Positions 45,984 to 55,545 of a stretch of DNA of 64,000 bases are shown here, piece by piece. This stretch comes from Candidatus Zixiibacteriota bacterium. GTDB lineage: Bacteria; Zixibacteria; MSB-5A5; GN15; PGXB01. Under the pieces are notes generated by a model, which was not told the DNA's origin, did not search any database, and worked only from the letters and a program-made list of their open reading frames with translations. The position numbers were made by a program, and so were the translations under genes. Position 1 is the stretch's first letter. Each line of letters starts with the position of its first letter. The stretch is from positions 99,117 through 163,116 of the forward strand of contig JAFGTT010000009.1 of assembly GCA_016933955.1 (NCBI GenBank). Reading direction: 5' to 3'.

Positions 45984-47102
45984 CTATTTCTCAAGATTTA
46001 AAACCGGACCATTGAACAAGCTTTTTACCGACGCGATTTCTTCCTTCTTCCGGACAATAAAAGCCATTCTGTCGCGGGGAAGGCAGGTCAGATCAATATC
46101 ACCGATATGCCGATATTCCTTCTCCGGCATCCAGTTTCCAATAGTCCCGATATTTTGATAATAGGGTTTGTCATTGTTATCGAGATAGCGGCACATCTCG
46201 GAGGAACCATAAAAAACCTTTCGTATTCCGATTGTCCCGGCAAAATTGCCGTCGAAGGCAAGACCGTATGGTTCAAAAGTCATCTCGGAATAGCGGGCCC
46301 GCCATTTCATCAAACCGGCGGCGGCGGTCGGGGGAAGTGACGAAAAGGAAACCGCCTCTATTCCGGCGCGTTGATGACGGGAAGAAGCCCGAAGTCTTTG
46401 TTCCCGAAGAATCCGAAGTAATGTCTCAAGAGCGTTTCGAGGATAATGATGATTACTGCCGGTTATGGCGCGATAATAATCGATATATCGCTCGCCCGGC
46501 CAAGGACCGGTGACGCCGCGGGTCCAATGGATTAAAAATCCCGGCAGTTTTGTATCAATGGTTGGATCGAGTTGTTTCAGATTCGGCCCGGAGTTGCATG
46601 GGTGATGTTTGTCGGCGTACGGAACCTGAAACCGGGTGACAATTTTCTTTCCCGTTCCGGAAGCTTTATTGATAAGTTCTTCCAGATTTCCGCCGGGGCG
46701 AATTGAAACCGGATAGATAATATCGGCCTCATTAATTATTATCCGATCGCGTTCCTGCGGGAACAATTGCCTGTGGTCGCCGCGACTTTTGGATTCAAGA
46801 AACAACCATTCGATATTTGACCGGCTCAGGTCGAATTGCTCTATATAATATTTCTTTATTTCTTCGGGCTCTCGGCTTTTGTCAAGGGGGACTATTAATC
46901 TTATTGGCAATCTTAATTCCAGGGATAGGGAGAGGCCGATTTCCCAGCTGTTCATCCCGACGGAATTGAGAAGGGTATATCCGCGTGAGGCGGCCTCGTT
47001 GGCCGCCTGCCGGGTGCATTGAATCCACGGATCGGTTCCGATGGGTCGTGAACTTTGCCGGGAATTGAGGATAATGGCTTTCATTTGCGGATGCATACTC
47101 AT
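45984..47102 (-). CDS. SLOG-like/AbiGi-like two-domain protein of unknown function
   Basis: A 372-residue cytosolic protein. The N-terminal half looks like a SLOG/DprA-type Rossmann domain: WIQCTRQAANEAASRGYTLLNSVGMNSWEI, then LPIRLIVPL, INEADIIYPVSIRPGGNLEELI (given in parts of the sequence). The C-terminal part (about 230-365) has features of AbiGi/DUF2971-type proteins: TLLRILREQRLRASSRH, VSFSSLPP, YGLAFD and NWMPEKEYRHIGDIDL. Both domain families occur in phage-defence and nucleotide-signalling proteins, but domain assignment is by pattern only. It has no operon partner. A 9-bp hairpin (47109-47131) lies just upstream of the start, and no ribosome site is seen. Confidence 0.6.
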   Translation of the reverse strand: MSMHPQMKAIILNSRQSSRPIGTDPWIQCTRQAANEAASRGYTLLNSVGMNSWEIGLSLSLELRLPIRLIVPLDKSREPEEIKKYYIEQFDLSRSNIEWLFLESKSRGDHRQLFPQERDRIIINEADIIYPVSIRPGGNLEELINKASGTGKKIVTRFQVPYADKHHPCNSGPNLKQLDPTIDTKLPGFLIHWTRGVTGPWPGERYIDYYRAITGSNHHYPRNALETLLRILREQRLRASSRHQRAGIEAVSFSSLPPTAAAGLMKWRARYSEMTFEPYGLAFDGNFAGTIGIRKVFYGSSEMCRYLDNNDKPYYQNIGTIGNWMPEKEYRHIGDIDLTCLPRDRMAFIVRKKEEIASVKSLFNGPVLNLEK

Positions 47103-47108
47103 GGAAAA

Positions 47109-47131
47109 GGGGATGCCAACGGGGCGTCCCC
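47109..47131 (-). promoter_or_regulatory. hairpin in the 5' leader of the SLOG-like gene
   Basis: GGGGATGCC (47109-47117) pairs with GGCGTCCCC (47123-47131) including one G-U pair. It begins only seven bases before the first ATG of the minus-strand gene and could limit translation. Confidence 0.4.
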
Positions 47132-47339
47132 GTAAATAATTTTACAGGCGGTTCGGCGCCGGAACCTCCGAAAGCAGTTAAGAGTCATCAGTCACAATTG
47201 AAACGATGGTTTAATGACCCCTCCCAACTGATTCGATTATCCAAGCAGTTTGTATTTCAATATAGGCGAAATCTGGAATTCATACAATGACAAATTCACC
47301 GAATTCTGTATTTTATTGTCGGGCCGGAATTTGTCGCGA

Positions 47340-48620
47340 TCAGTATATCTTGGTGATATCCACGCTGGTGTAGTAAAACTTCAGAATCTGGTCGAATTTT
47401 TTGCCCTGGCGGGCCATTCCGATCGCGCCGCATTGACACATCCCCACCCCATGACCGTAACCGCCGCCGATAAAATCGGCCCGGGTCAGAAGACCGTTGG
47501 CATCATGCTTGGTCTCGATCTCAAAACGAGCCGATTGCAGAATCAATTCCGGGTTCGAGGAGCGGAGAAACACCCAGCGAAGACGGTCAGCCCCGAAAGT
47601 ATAACTGCCGTCGGTGGCCTGGACCGTCAATTCCGCGACTCGTCCACCGGCAGTACGTCCTTTGACATACATATCGGTAATATCCCCGATATGAATTTCG
47701 CGGCCGCGGTCCGAGGACAGGTAATGCTCGATACGCATCTGCAGTTGCCTGGCGGTATAGGATTCCCGCCAGTGATAATATTTCGACCAGGAGCAGTAAC
47801 CGCTGTCGGCCACCGCGCGCAGGTATGGTTCGGAGGGTTTATCCCAGACTTCATCGATATCATCGGTATTTCCGCCGCAGGTGGAATGGTAATAGGCGTT
47901 TATCAATTTGTCACGGTACTTTATCACACATCCCCTGGTATCATCGATAGCTTTGGAAACAATCTCTTTTTCAACCTCGACCCCATTATAGACCTGATCA
48001 GATACATCCGATTTCATATCGTACGGTTTATCGGGATATTGCGCCAGATGACTCATGGAGTAGGTGCGGGCGGCCACCGCCTGGGCCTTGATAGCCTCGT
48101 ATTCATCCTCGCCGACATTACCGATTTCCGGCGGGACGACACCCTTGAGATAGTCATCCATATGGACATAATTGACTATTTGCAGATTGACACCGCGGGT
48201 CATGATCTTAAACATCCCCCGGTAACTTTTACGGTCATATTCCAGAAGCCCGTTCTTGTCCCGCGGGGTGACGATGATTTCATTGTACCTGTCGCCGATC
48301 CGCCCGGTCCGCATTGAAATCGTAATAAGACCGTTATCCTGGCTGACAGTAATCGGCTTCGAGGCATAATAAACGACACTCCGGTCGTCGCGGATACATT
48401 CCAGCGAAATGGCATGATTACCCGAGATCGTAAATTCCGGACGGCTGTCGTTGAGGAGGATGCGGACAAACGGCAATCTGACATAGGTGGCTTCGGGAGT
48501 CTCTTTAAGCTGGGGAACCGCGGCACATCCCCAGACAATAACTATCAATAAAATTACGGTCCCGGAATAGATAAAAGGCCGGATCAGTTTGTTTATGGCT
48601 GGTGATGATTCAATCTTCAT
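47340..48620 (-). CDS. SpoIID/LytB-domain lipoprotein
   Basis: A 426-residue exported protein likely acting on peptidoglycan glycan strands. The N-terminal signal ends in a lipobox (IVIVWGC; Cys32). A beta-rich region then leads to the SpoIID domain, with DDYLKGVVPPEIGN, EAIKAQAVAARTYSM, DVSDQVYNGVEVE, YYHSTCGGNTDDIDEVW and GGYGHGVGMCQCGAIGMA. The last block includes the conserved His/Gly turn. SpoIID-type enzymes are lytic transglycosylases. It is followed on the operon side by anmK and a NagZ-like gene, giving a murein-recycling theme. Confidence 0.92.
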   Translation of the reverse strand: MKIESSPAINKLIRPFIYSGTVILLIVIVWGCAAVPQLKETPEATYVRLPFVRILLNDSRPEFTISGNHAISLECIRDDRSVVYYASKPITVSQDNGLITISMRTGRIGDRYNEIIVTPRDKNGLLEYDRKSYRGMFKIMTRGVNLQIVNYVHMDDYLKGVVPPEIGNVGEDEYEAIKAQAVAARTYSMSHLAQYPDKPYDMKSDVSDQVYNGVEVEKEIVSKAIDDTRGCVIKYRDKLINAYYHSTCGGNTDDIDEVWDKPSEPYLRAVADSGYCSWSKYYHWRESYTARQLQMRIEHYLSSDRGREIHIGDITDMYVKGRTAGGRVAELTVQATDGSYTFGADRLRWVFLRSSNPELILQSARFEIETKHDANGLLTRADFIGGGYGHGVGMCQCGAIGMARQGKKFDQILKFYYTSVDITKIY

Positions 48621-48626
48621 AGACTC

Positions 48627-49814
48627 CTATCCTTGAGTCGGTTGTACAATGCGTCCGGCCATGGACGTTTTTCGAGCCCCGGTAATATGGGGCAAACCGG
48701 ACGGAATTCCCTTTACTGCCAGGCCACCCATAACCGCATAACAAACGGCCTCCAAATAATCCGGGTTGAAACCCAATCTGTCAACCGAAATAAAACTGAT
48801 CCCCGGGAAATAAAATTTCAAGCGTTCAATCAGATAAGGATTTTTCATCCCGCCGCCGAACAGGTAAAATTCATTCAAACCATATTTGCGCGGAAATTTC
48901 TTCAATGTACGGGCAATGGCCGCGGCGGTCAATTCGGTGGTCGTAGCCAGGATATCATGTTTATTCAATTTCAGGTCGGCGGCCATCCCGATAATTTTTC
49001 GGGCGAACTGCTCACCGAACCGCTCCCGTCCGGTCGAGGGTCCGTATTTACCTTTCAGAAAATTATCGGCCATCAACGCCAGAAGCAGTCTTCTCGAGGG
49101 GACACCGCGAGCCGCCAGCCGGCCGCCTTGATCGAACATTCGGTTGAAAAACTTGCGGGTGATAATATCAAGAAGCGAATTACCTGGGCCGCAATCGGCC
49201 GCCATCATTTTCACGGCTTTATCCCCGGCCGGGAAAAGGAAATAATTGGCAATCCCCCCGATATTGAGCATCAGGCGGTGATGACTGCTGTTGCCGAATA
49301 ACAGCCACATGGCATAAGATGTAATCGGGGCCCCTTCGCCTCCGGCGGCGATATCTGCCTGCCGGAAATCAGCCACCACCGGTAGCCCGCATCGCCCGGC
49401 AATCGATTCCGGGTGACCCGGCTGAAGGGTCCCGCTTTCCATCCGGCGGCCGATTTTCACCTGGCCCGGCAGATGCCGGACGGTCTGACCGTGGGACCCG
49501 AGCAAATCCGGTTTGATTCCGGATTTTATCAGGCTACGGCAGAATCGAGAGGCCTGCTCACCGTAAAAGATACCGAGACGGCGATCGAGATAAATATACT
49601 CATCAAGAGACCTCAGACGGTTGTTGATGGCATCATCGACCATACTGCGGAGAACTGTCGGGTAAGATACCGATTGCCCGGTGATATATTTGATTCCCGG
49701 GTGGACAGACTGAAAATTTATTCGTGCGGCCGCCAGATCAAGACCATCGGCCGAGGTTCCGGCGTTGAGACCGACGACGACCAGATTTTTCTTCCTGAAT
49801 ACTTTATCCAGCAT
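48627..49814 (-). CDS. anmK: anhydro-N-acetylmuramic acid kinase
   Basis: Phosphorylates 1,6-anhydroMurNAc released by lytic transglycosylases, so that the sugar is recycled. The 395-residue protein shows the ASKHA-type ATPase elements: N-terminal GLNAGTSADGLDLA, GSHGQTVRHLP, LMLNIGGIANYF, DCGPGNSLLD and the C-terminal FGGGMKNPYLIERL. These match AnmK. It lies six bases after the NagZ-like gene and six before the SpoIID-like gene, consistent with one operon for processing and re-use of cell-wall fragments. Confidence 0.93.
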   Translation of the reverse strand: MLDKVFRKKNLVVVGLNAGTSADGLDLAAARINFQSVHPGIKYITGQSVSYPTVLRSMVDDAINNRLRSLDEYIYLDRRLGIFYGEQASRFCRSLIKSGIKPDLLGSHGQTVRHLPGQVKIGRRMESGTLQPGHPESIAGRCGLPVVADFRQADIAAGGEGAPITSYAMWLLFGNSSHHRLMLNIGGIANYFLFPAGDKAVKMMAADCGPGNSLLDIITRKFFNRMFDQGGRLAARGVPSRRLLLALMADNFLKGKYGPSTGRERFGEQFARKIIGMAADLKLNKHDILATTTELTAAAIARTLKKFPRKYGLNEFYLFGGGMKNPYLIERLKFYFPGISFISVDRLGFNPDYLEAVCYAVMGGLAVKGIPSGLPHITGARKTSMAGRIVQPTQG

Positions 49815-49816
49815 AA

Positions 49817-50803
49817 TTACAATATCACGGAAGCGGTCAGTTTCGACTTGATTCCGGATATCCTGTCCAATGAGATACTCAACCGATCATCATCAATGTT
49901 ACCTTTTTTGTATTCCTCCTTGAAATAGGCCACAGCTTCGAAGGCCGCCCGATGATTTCGGCCGAAAAGGAGAATATCATGTCCGGCATTGAAGGCCCGC
50001 AGGGCTCGCTCGCCGAAGTTTCCTATACTGTCAGCTCCCGCCATCAGCAAATCATCGGTTATGGCAATTCCATCGAAATTCAATTTTTCCCGAAGGAGCA
50101 AATTCAAGATAATTTCGGACTCGGTCGCGATCCGATGATCCAGCCGGGGGAGAAGCAGATGAGTCGTCATAACCATATCGGCCCCGCTGTCGATCCCGGC
50201 CTTAAAGGGCAGGGCTTCCCGGTTAAGAAAGATCTGGAGATCATAGTCGGCTTGCGATACCATCTTATGGGGATCATCGATCGCCGCGCCGAAACCGGGG
50301 AAATGCTTCAGGCATGTCAGGAGTCCAGCTTTATGAATAATTCTTACGGCCAATTCCACAAATGGCATCACCCGGGCCGGGGTTTTGCCGAAAGTGCGGC
50401 CTTTAAGACACTGGTTTTCCTGTTTCAGGCCGATATCGGCCACCGGGGCCAGAAGGAGATTGACACCCAGGGATCGAATATAATAGACCGACCGGCTCAA
50501 TTGCTCTTCGTAGAGCCTGCGGTCGTTTTTGCGGCCGAATTCGGCCGGAGATTTGAACTCAGCCGGAGCACCCCGGAAGCGGCAAACCCGACCGCCTTCC
50601 TGATCAACCGCTACAAACGGTATTTCATTGGAAATCGAGGCGATTTTCTTGATACTTTCTTCGGCGCTTTTATGAGGATTGCACTGCTCTTCAAAAAGGA
50701 TAATACCGCCTATATTTTCCGAAGCGAGTTTCTTCAGAAATTCTTCCGAGGGCGTAATACCTTCGAAACCGGTAATGAAAAGCTGTCCGATCCGTTCAAT
50801 CAT
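49817..50803 (-). CDS. nagZ: GH3 beta-N-acetylhexosaminidase (NagZ-like)
   Basis: Removes GlcNAc from anhydro-muropeptides or related glycans. The 328-residue single-domain GH3 has KHFPGFGAAIDDPHK (His catalytic acid region) and the nucleophile Asp in AITDDLLMAG; MTTHLLLPRLD follows. There is no signal peptide, so the enzyme acts in the cytosol, as NagZ does. The neighbouring anmK confirms the murein-recycling context. The start lies directly after the diguanylate cyclase gene (adjacent bases). Confidence 0.9.
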   Translation of the reverse strand: MIERIGQLFITGFEGITPSEEFLKKLASENIGGIILFEEQCNPHKSAEESIKKIASISNEIPFVAVDQEGGRVCRFRGAPAEFKSPAEFGRKNDRRLYEEQLSRSVYYIRSLGVNLLLAPVADIGLKQENQCLKGRTFGKTPARVMPFVELAVRIIHKAGLLTCLKHFPGFGAAIDDPHKMVSQADYDLQIFLNREALPFKAGIDSGADMVMTTHLLLPRLDHRIATESEIILNLLLREKLNFDGIAITDDLLMAGADSIGNFGERALRAFNAGHDILLFGRNHRAAFEAVAYFKEEYKKGNIDDDRLSISLDRISGIKSKLTASVIL

Positions 50804-52366
50804 TTAAATCACGCACACTGTATTTTTGCCGGAGCCTTTGGCCCGATACAGGGCCTGGTCCACCAGCGACAGAAGTTCCTCGTTGGGTTTGCCGTTTTCC
50901 GGGAACGAACTGACACCGGCCGAGATCGTAACCTTCAGTTCGGGAATATCTCCACCCCCAAAAACGGTGGTTTCAATCTGCTGCCGGATACGTTCCCCGA
51001 TTTTTACCACCTCATCCTGTGGCGTCTGCGGCAATATAATTACGAATTCCTCTCCACCATAACGGGCAAACACATCAACATCTCTTATACATTTTTTAAC
51101 GACGCCGGTAATACCCTTCAGAACGATATTGCCGACTTCATGGCCGTAATTATCATTAAAATTCTTAAACCAGTCAATGTCCAGCATAATCATCGAGAGC
51201 GGCAATCCGTAACGCGAGGCTCGCCGCTGTTCTTCTTTGAGTTTCATGGTGAAGTAGCGATAGTTATAGATACCGGTTAATTCATCGGTAATAGTCAGTT
51301 CCTCCATCCTTCGATGGAGGGTGGCATTTTCGAGAGCCATCCCGGCCGACCGGGCGACGACCGAAAGGATTTTTAGATCTTTTTCGGTGAAAGCACCTTC
51401 CTGTGGAGATTCCGCCAGCAGGACCCCGTTGATGTTCCCGTGCGTCACCATGGGAACCAGCATTACCGAACAGGTATTCATCCGCAAGGGTGGATAATCG
51501 GTGCGACCGGCAATATTCATGACTATCAGTGGTTCGGGCTGTTTGGCCACCCGATTGATCAGCTGGGCTTTCTGGTCATCAACGGCTTTAAGATGGAAAT
51601 TATTCTGACCACTGATATTTCGTCCTCGATATATCAGGTTATCGCCATGACCCATCAGGATCAAGCCGCTGGCCGGGTAAGCCAGCAATTTACCGGTGAT
51701 ATTCATGACATTTTCGATAACTTCGTCAACATCAAGAATCCCGGCTAGAATTCTCGAGTTTTCGTAGATCATTTCCAGGTTGGCCTGTGATTTTTCGAGT
51801 TCCGAGGTCCTCTGGTTCAAGGTATCGAACAGCTTGAGCAAACGCTGCTCCGAGCGGTGGACATGGGCAGAAACATATGCTACGGCCAGCGGGAAAGACC
51901 AGATTAAACCAATTCTCAGGAATAGATCAACACCGTTATCAATCGTTATATCCCGTTGGATCACGACCAGATATGTAATTGACAGAATCCCCGCCAAAAC
52001 CAGGGTCGCCCGCATAGTCATCAGGTAAGCGGTAAAGGTGGCTGTCAGGTAGTATAGAAGGTAAAAATCGGATTGTATCCCACCGGTAATTTTTATCATC
52101 ATCGATATAAAGACAATCTCAAAAACCATAATAGCCAGATAAGGCTTTTGCATATCATGATTTCCAAGACGAATCAGGCGCCAGAAAATATAGAGCGTTA
52201 TCAGATAGGCTAAAGCCAGGATGCTGACCGAGGTGTATTCTTCGATACTGTGTCCGGAACTGATGACAAACCAGGTCGAACCAAAAATGGTCAAAAGACG
52301 TGAAATTAGAAAAATAAAATCCACGCTGGGGAGAATGGTCCGCCCTTTGTCCTGAAATATCCGCAT
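50804..52366 (-). CDS. membrane diguanylate cyclase with GAF domain
   Basis: Makes c-di-GMP. The 520-residue protein has about five N-terminal membrane helices (residues 14-165), a short coiled coil (about 170-200), a GAF domain (about 200-345) and a GGDEF domain. The active site is YGGEEF. RDVD located five residues before it is the inhibitory I-site (RxxD), so feedback control by product is likely. Other GGDEF blocks are LTGIYNYRYF, MLDIDWFKNFNDNYGH and DQALYRAKGSGKN. It overlaps neither neighbour but abuts the NagZ-like gene. Confidence 0.93.
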   Translation of the reverse strand: MRIFQDKGRTILPSVDFIFLISRLLTIFGSTWFVISSGHSIEEYTSVSILALAYLITLYIFWRLIRLGNHDMQKPYLAIMVFEIVFISMMIKITGGIQSDFYLLYYLTATFTAYLMTMRATLVLAGILSITYLVVIQRDITIDNGVDLFLRIGLIWSFPLAVAYVSAHVHRSEQRLLKLFDTLNQRTSELEKSQANLEMIYENSRILAGILDVDEVIENVMNITGKLLAYPASGLILMGHGDNLIYRGRNISGQNNFHLKAVDDQKAQLINRVAKQPEPLIVMNIAGRTDYPPLRMNTCSVMLVPMVTHGNINGVLLAESPQEGAFTEKDLKILSVVARSAGMALENATLHRRMEELTITDELTGIYNYRYFTMKLKEEQRRASRYGLPLSMIMLDIDWFKNFNDNYGHEVGNIVLKGITGVVKKCIRDVDVFARYGGEEFVIILPQTPQDEVVKIGERIRQQIETTVFGGGDIPELKVTISAGVSSFPENGKPNEELLSLVDQALYRAKGSGKNTVCVI

Positions 52367-52447
52367 AATTCTTATAAAGAGCCCTATTACCGATGCTCTC
52401 TGGAATTATCGGCAGATTATCAGGTTTATTTATTGCCGCCAAATAGA

Positions 52448-54199
52448 TTATGAAGAAATGGCCGGGGTTCTGCGATCGTGTGAAAGCCGGAGAACCTTTT
52501 TAATTGACTGGGTAATAACCCCGAACGAAAGAATCAATAAAACAATATCAGTGATAATGAGAATAACATTAACACCGGGAATATATTCGGCAAAGAGATA
52601 ATAAATCAGGGCGGCGATGGTAGTTACTACCATAATAACCGCGGGAATCAGCGTAAACCAGCTTTTCCTTCCGGCCATGTTCAGCCAGACCGTAACCGCA
52701 ATCAGGGTCAGGGCGGCGAGGAGCTGATTGCTGGCTCCGAAAACCGGCCAGATTAGTTGATAGCCGTTGGATACCGCCAGGACAAACATAAAGACCACGG
52801 CGAGTCCGGAATTAAACCAGTAATGCCGAAGAATTGGCGGGACGGGATTAAACATCCGTCGCCACATTTCCTCGAAAATATAGCGATTAAGCCTGACGGC
52901 GGAATCAAGCGTGGTAACGACAAAGCCTTCAACCATAAGGATTCCGATAATAGACCCATAGGCAGTTGGGACACCCAGGGAATTATTCATCAAATGACCA
53001 ACTCCGAGGGCGTAGGCCAGAATCGGGTTGCCTTTCCCCTCAATCGGCCAGGTTATGGCAAGGTAATCGGTTGAACTCAGGGAGGAAGCGATAGTCAGGA
53101 TAACCAGGATGGCCAGGACTGATTCCAGAATCATGCCGCCGTATCCGACCATTTTGGCGTCGCCCTCCCGGGCCAGTTGTTTCGACGACGTTCCCCCGGC
53201 CACAAGGGCATGAAAGCCGGATATTGCCCCGCAGGCGATAATAATCATCAGCATCGGCCAGACCGGGCCCATATGTTGGTTTCCCTGGGCCAGATTAAAT
53301 ATCGGCATGGCAGTCGAGATGCCGCTCAAGCCTCCGATTATGACCGACAGCATAATTATTCCCAGACCGGCATAAAGAATCTGGACATTGATAAAATCGC
53401 GGGGTTGCAAAACCATCCAGACCGGCAGTCCGGACGCGATGGTGACATAGATGGAAAGTATAATCATCCAGGTCAAACCGGACATACTGACCGGGATCTT
53501 AAAACCAATATAGATTGAAATAAAGCAAACAAAGATAGCCAGGACAAAGGATAGCAAGGTGTTAAGGGACTTTTTGAAAATCAAAAATCCCAGAAATGGA
53601 GAGAAACAAGTAATTATAATAACGGATGTCGATGCAATACCGCCAATCACGCCCATTTGATGACCATCGACAACCCTGGTATGTAAAAGTGTTTGCCCGG
53701 ATTCCAGACCAAGTTTGTCAATTGGCCAGACCGACGTCAGGGATATGGCGGTTAGTGAAAGAAAGGCGGAGGTGACCAGGATCAGCATGATGGCGGTAAA
53801 TGCGATAAACAGAACAAAGCCTTTTTCTCCCAGTGCCTTACGGGCAATTTCGGCCATTGAACTGCCTTTTTCGCGAATTGAGGCAAAAAGGGCGGAAAAA
53901 TCATGGACCGCCCCGAAAAATATTCCGCCGATTACGATCCAGAGCCAGACCGGTCCGATACCATATAGAATTCCCATGGTCGGTCCGATAATCGGCCCCG
54001 CTCCGGCGATAGTGGCATAGTGATGGGCAAAAAGAACCGGGGTCCGGGTTGGGACGAAATCGACGCCATCATTTTTTTCCACGGCCGGAGTAATGCGGGA
54101 AATATCCTCACCCATCCGCGAGGCAATAAAACGGGCATAGAAACGATAACCGATTATAAAACAGACAAGAGCAATAAGAAATAGTGTAAGTATATTCAC
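52448..54199 (-). CDS. cstA: CstA-family peptide/pyruvate transporter
   Basis: Large inner-membrane transporter of 583 residues with about 16 helices. The typical N-terminal signature is visible: FVPTRTPVLFAHHYATIAGAGPIIGP, then VWLWIVIGGIFFGAVHDF and GGTSSKQLARE. E. coli CstA and YjiY family members take up peptides or pyruvate during carbon limitation. The C-terminal cytosolic tail is short. Stands alone, with its promoter probably in the 54200-54285 gap that it shares with the divergent bactofilin-type gene. Confidence 0.93.
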   Translation of the reverse strand: MNILTLFLIALVCFIIGYRFYARFIASRMGEDISRITPAVEKNDGVDFVPTRTPVLFAHHYATIAGAGPIIGPTMGILYGIGPVWLWIVIGGIFFGAVHDFSALFASIREKGSSMAEIARKALGEKGFVLFIAFTAIMLILVTSAFLSLTAISLTSVWPIDKLGLESGQTLLHTRVVDGHQMGVIGGIASTSVIIITCFSPFLGFLIFKKSLNTLLSFVLAIFVCFISIYIGFKIPVSMSGLTWMIILSIYVTIASGLPVWMVLQPRDFINVQILYAGLGIIMLSVIIGGLSGISTAMPIFNLAQGNQHMGPVWPMLMIIIACGAISGFHALVAGGTSSKQLAREGDAKMVGYGGMILESVLAILVILTIASSLSSTDYLAITWPIEGKGNPILAYALGVGHLMNNSLGVPTAYGSIIGILMVEGFVVTTLDSAVRLNRYIFEEMWRRMFNPVPPILRHYWFNSGLAVVFMFVLAVSNGYQLIWPVFGASNQLLAALTLIAVTVWLNMAGRKSWFTLIPAVIMVVTTIAALIYYLFAEYIPGVNVILIITDIVLLILSFGVITQSIKKVLRLSHDRRTPAISS

Positions 54200-54285
54200 G
54201 GCAGTTTTTTATTGCATCGCTATCAATAATAACACATAATAATTATCATTATAAGATTTAGCAACATTTTTCAGCAGTTCGGATA

Positions 54286-55530
54286 ATGGAACATCGCCTT
54301 AGGTTTAACGTATCTTTAAGTATGAAAACCGGTTTGAAAAGCTTTAGAAAAAGGCATATCAGGGCCTGTTCGATATTTCTTTTTTTAATTCTGTTTGTCG
54401 GTCTTCCTTCCCTGACGTTGGCTTCCAGGTTTCTTTCCAGCAGCGGCAATCTGGTTTCAAAAAACGAGATGATTGACGATGATGCTTATTCCGTCGGAGA
54501 TTTCGTCGAAATCTACGGGGTGGTGAACGGCGACCTGTCAGCTTTTTGCTACGAAATCGATACCGACGGTGAAATTAATGGAAATGTCAATGTGTTTGCT
54601 TACCGGTCCTATATCGGAGGTAAAACCGAAAGAACGGTTCGGTTGTTTGCCTATGAGGGTGAAATTTTAGGCCAGGCAGGATCCAATGTCGTGGCTTTCT
54701 GCAAGGATTTGATTATCGGGGATAAAGCCGTTATTATGCGCGATCTTAATTTCGCCGGGGAAAACATTCGAATCGACGGCAATATTAAGGGAAATGTCGA
54801 CATCAATGCCGATGCAGTCAGAATATCCGGGGTAATAGAGGGCGATGTTCATATTGAGGCTCAGGATGTAATCATTCTTTCTTCAGCAGTTATAAAGGGA
54901 AATCTTGATTATACATCAACGCTTGAAGCCGATATCTCGCCGGAAGCCGTTATTGAGGGAAAGATTTACTGGGAAGAAAAAGAGCGCAAGCCGGATTCGG
55001 AAAATGGACTGAATATTCTGTCAAGACTGAGTCGGTTTATATTATTTTTCATGGCACTGATAACCGGATTCGGGCTGATTCTCATGTTCAATAATCATAC
55101 CCGCGAATCATCGGAATTCATCGAGAAGCGTTTCTGGTATTCGCTGGCTGTCGGTATTCTCGCTTTTCTGATATTTACTGTAGGGGCGCTAATACTTATG
55201 GTCCTGGTAATCGGGATACCGCTGGCAATCATCCTGATGGCGATGGGGGTGTTTCTCTTCTATGTCGGCAAGATTTATGTCAGCATTGTGATTGGGCGGC
55301 TGGTTTTTCGTTTGCTGGCCAGAGGCCGGAAAATTGCGATGGGATGGGAATTATTAATCGGACTGCTTCTGATGACAATCGTCTTCCAGATCCCGATGAT
55401 CGGCACTGTTATCTATGTTCTGACTTTTATAGCAGGGACCGGCGCCGCGGTAGCGGGCCATCTATCTCTCAACCGGAAATGCCGGGTGGCCATGGCCGGG
55501 ATCACTTCCGACAAACCGCAAAAGGTTTAA
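54286..55530 (+). CDS. membrane-bound bactofilin-like (polymer-forming) protein
   Basis: A 414-residue protein. An N-terminal signal-like helix (about 28-46) is followed by a beta-helical region (about 55-230) of short repeats such as GDFVEIYGVVNGDLSAF, GEINGNVNVFAY, IDGNIKGNVDINADAV and GVIEGDVHIEAQDV, as in bactofilins. After a charged linker come about four membrane helices (ALITGFGLILMF, ILAFLIFTVGALILMVLVIGI, MGVFLFYVGK and LLLMTIVFQIPM). The repeat region thus lies outside the cytosol. ATG 54322 is an alternative start. Role unknown; a scaffold on the periplasmic face is plausible. Confidence 0.82.
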   Translation: MEHRLRFNVSLSMKTGLKSFRKRHIRACSIFLFLILFVGLPSLTLASRFLSSSGNLVSKNEMIDDDAYSVGDFVEIYGVVNGDLSAFCYEIDTDGEINGNVNVFAYRSYIGGKTERTVRLFAYEGEILGQAGSNVVAFCKDLIIGDKAVIMRDLNFAGENIRIDGNIKGNVDINADAVRISGVIEGDVHIEAQDVIILSSAVIKGNLDYTSTLEADISPEAVIEGKIYWEEKERKPDSENGLNILSRLSRFILFFMALITGFGLILMFNNHTRESSEFIEKRFWYSLAVGILAFLIFTVGALILMVLVIGIPLAIILMAMGVFLFYVGKIYVSIVIGRLVFRLLARGRKIAMGWELLIGLLLMTIVFQIPMIGTVIYVLTFIAGTGAAVAGHLSLNRKCRVAMAGITSDKPQKV

Positions 55531-55545
55531 ATGGCTTAAAATAAA

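Noticed and set aside
47250..48317. 355-codon plus-strand frame opposite the SpoIID-like gene
   Set aside because: Antisense shadow; the minus-strand protein has clear catalytic motifs and a lipobox.
49952..51280. 442-codon open frame on the plus strand opposite the NagZ-like and cyclase genes
   Set aside because: It is antisense to two well-supported genes, has no recognisable domain, and its composition reflects the complement of their codon pattern.
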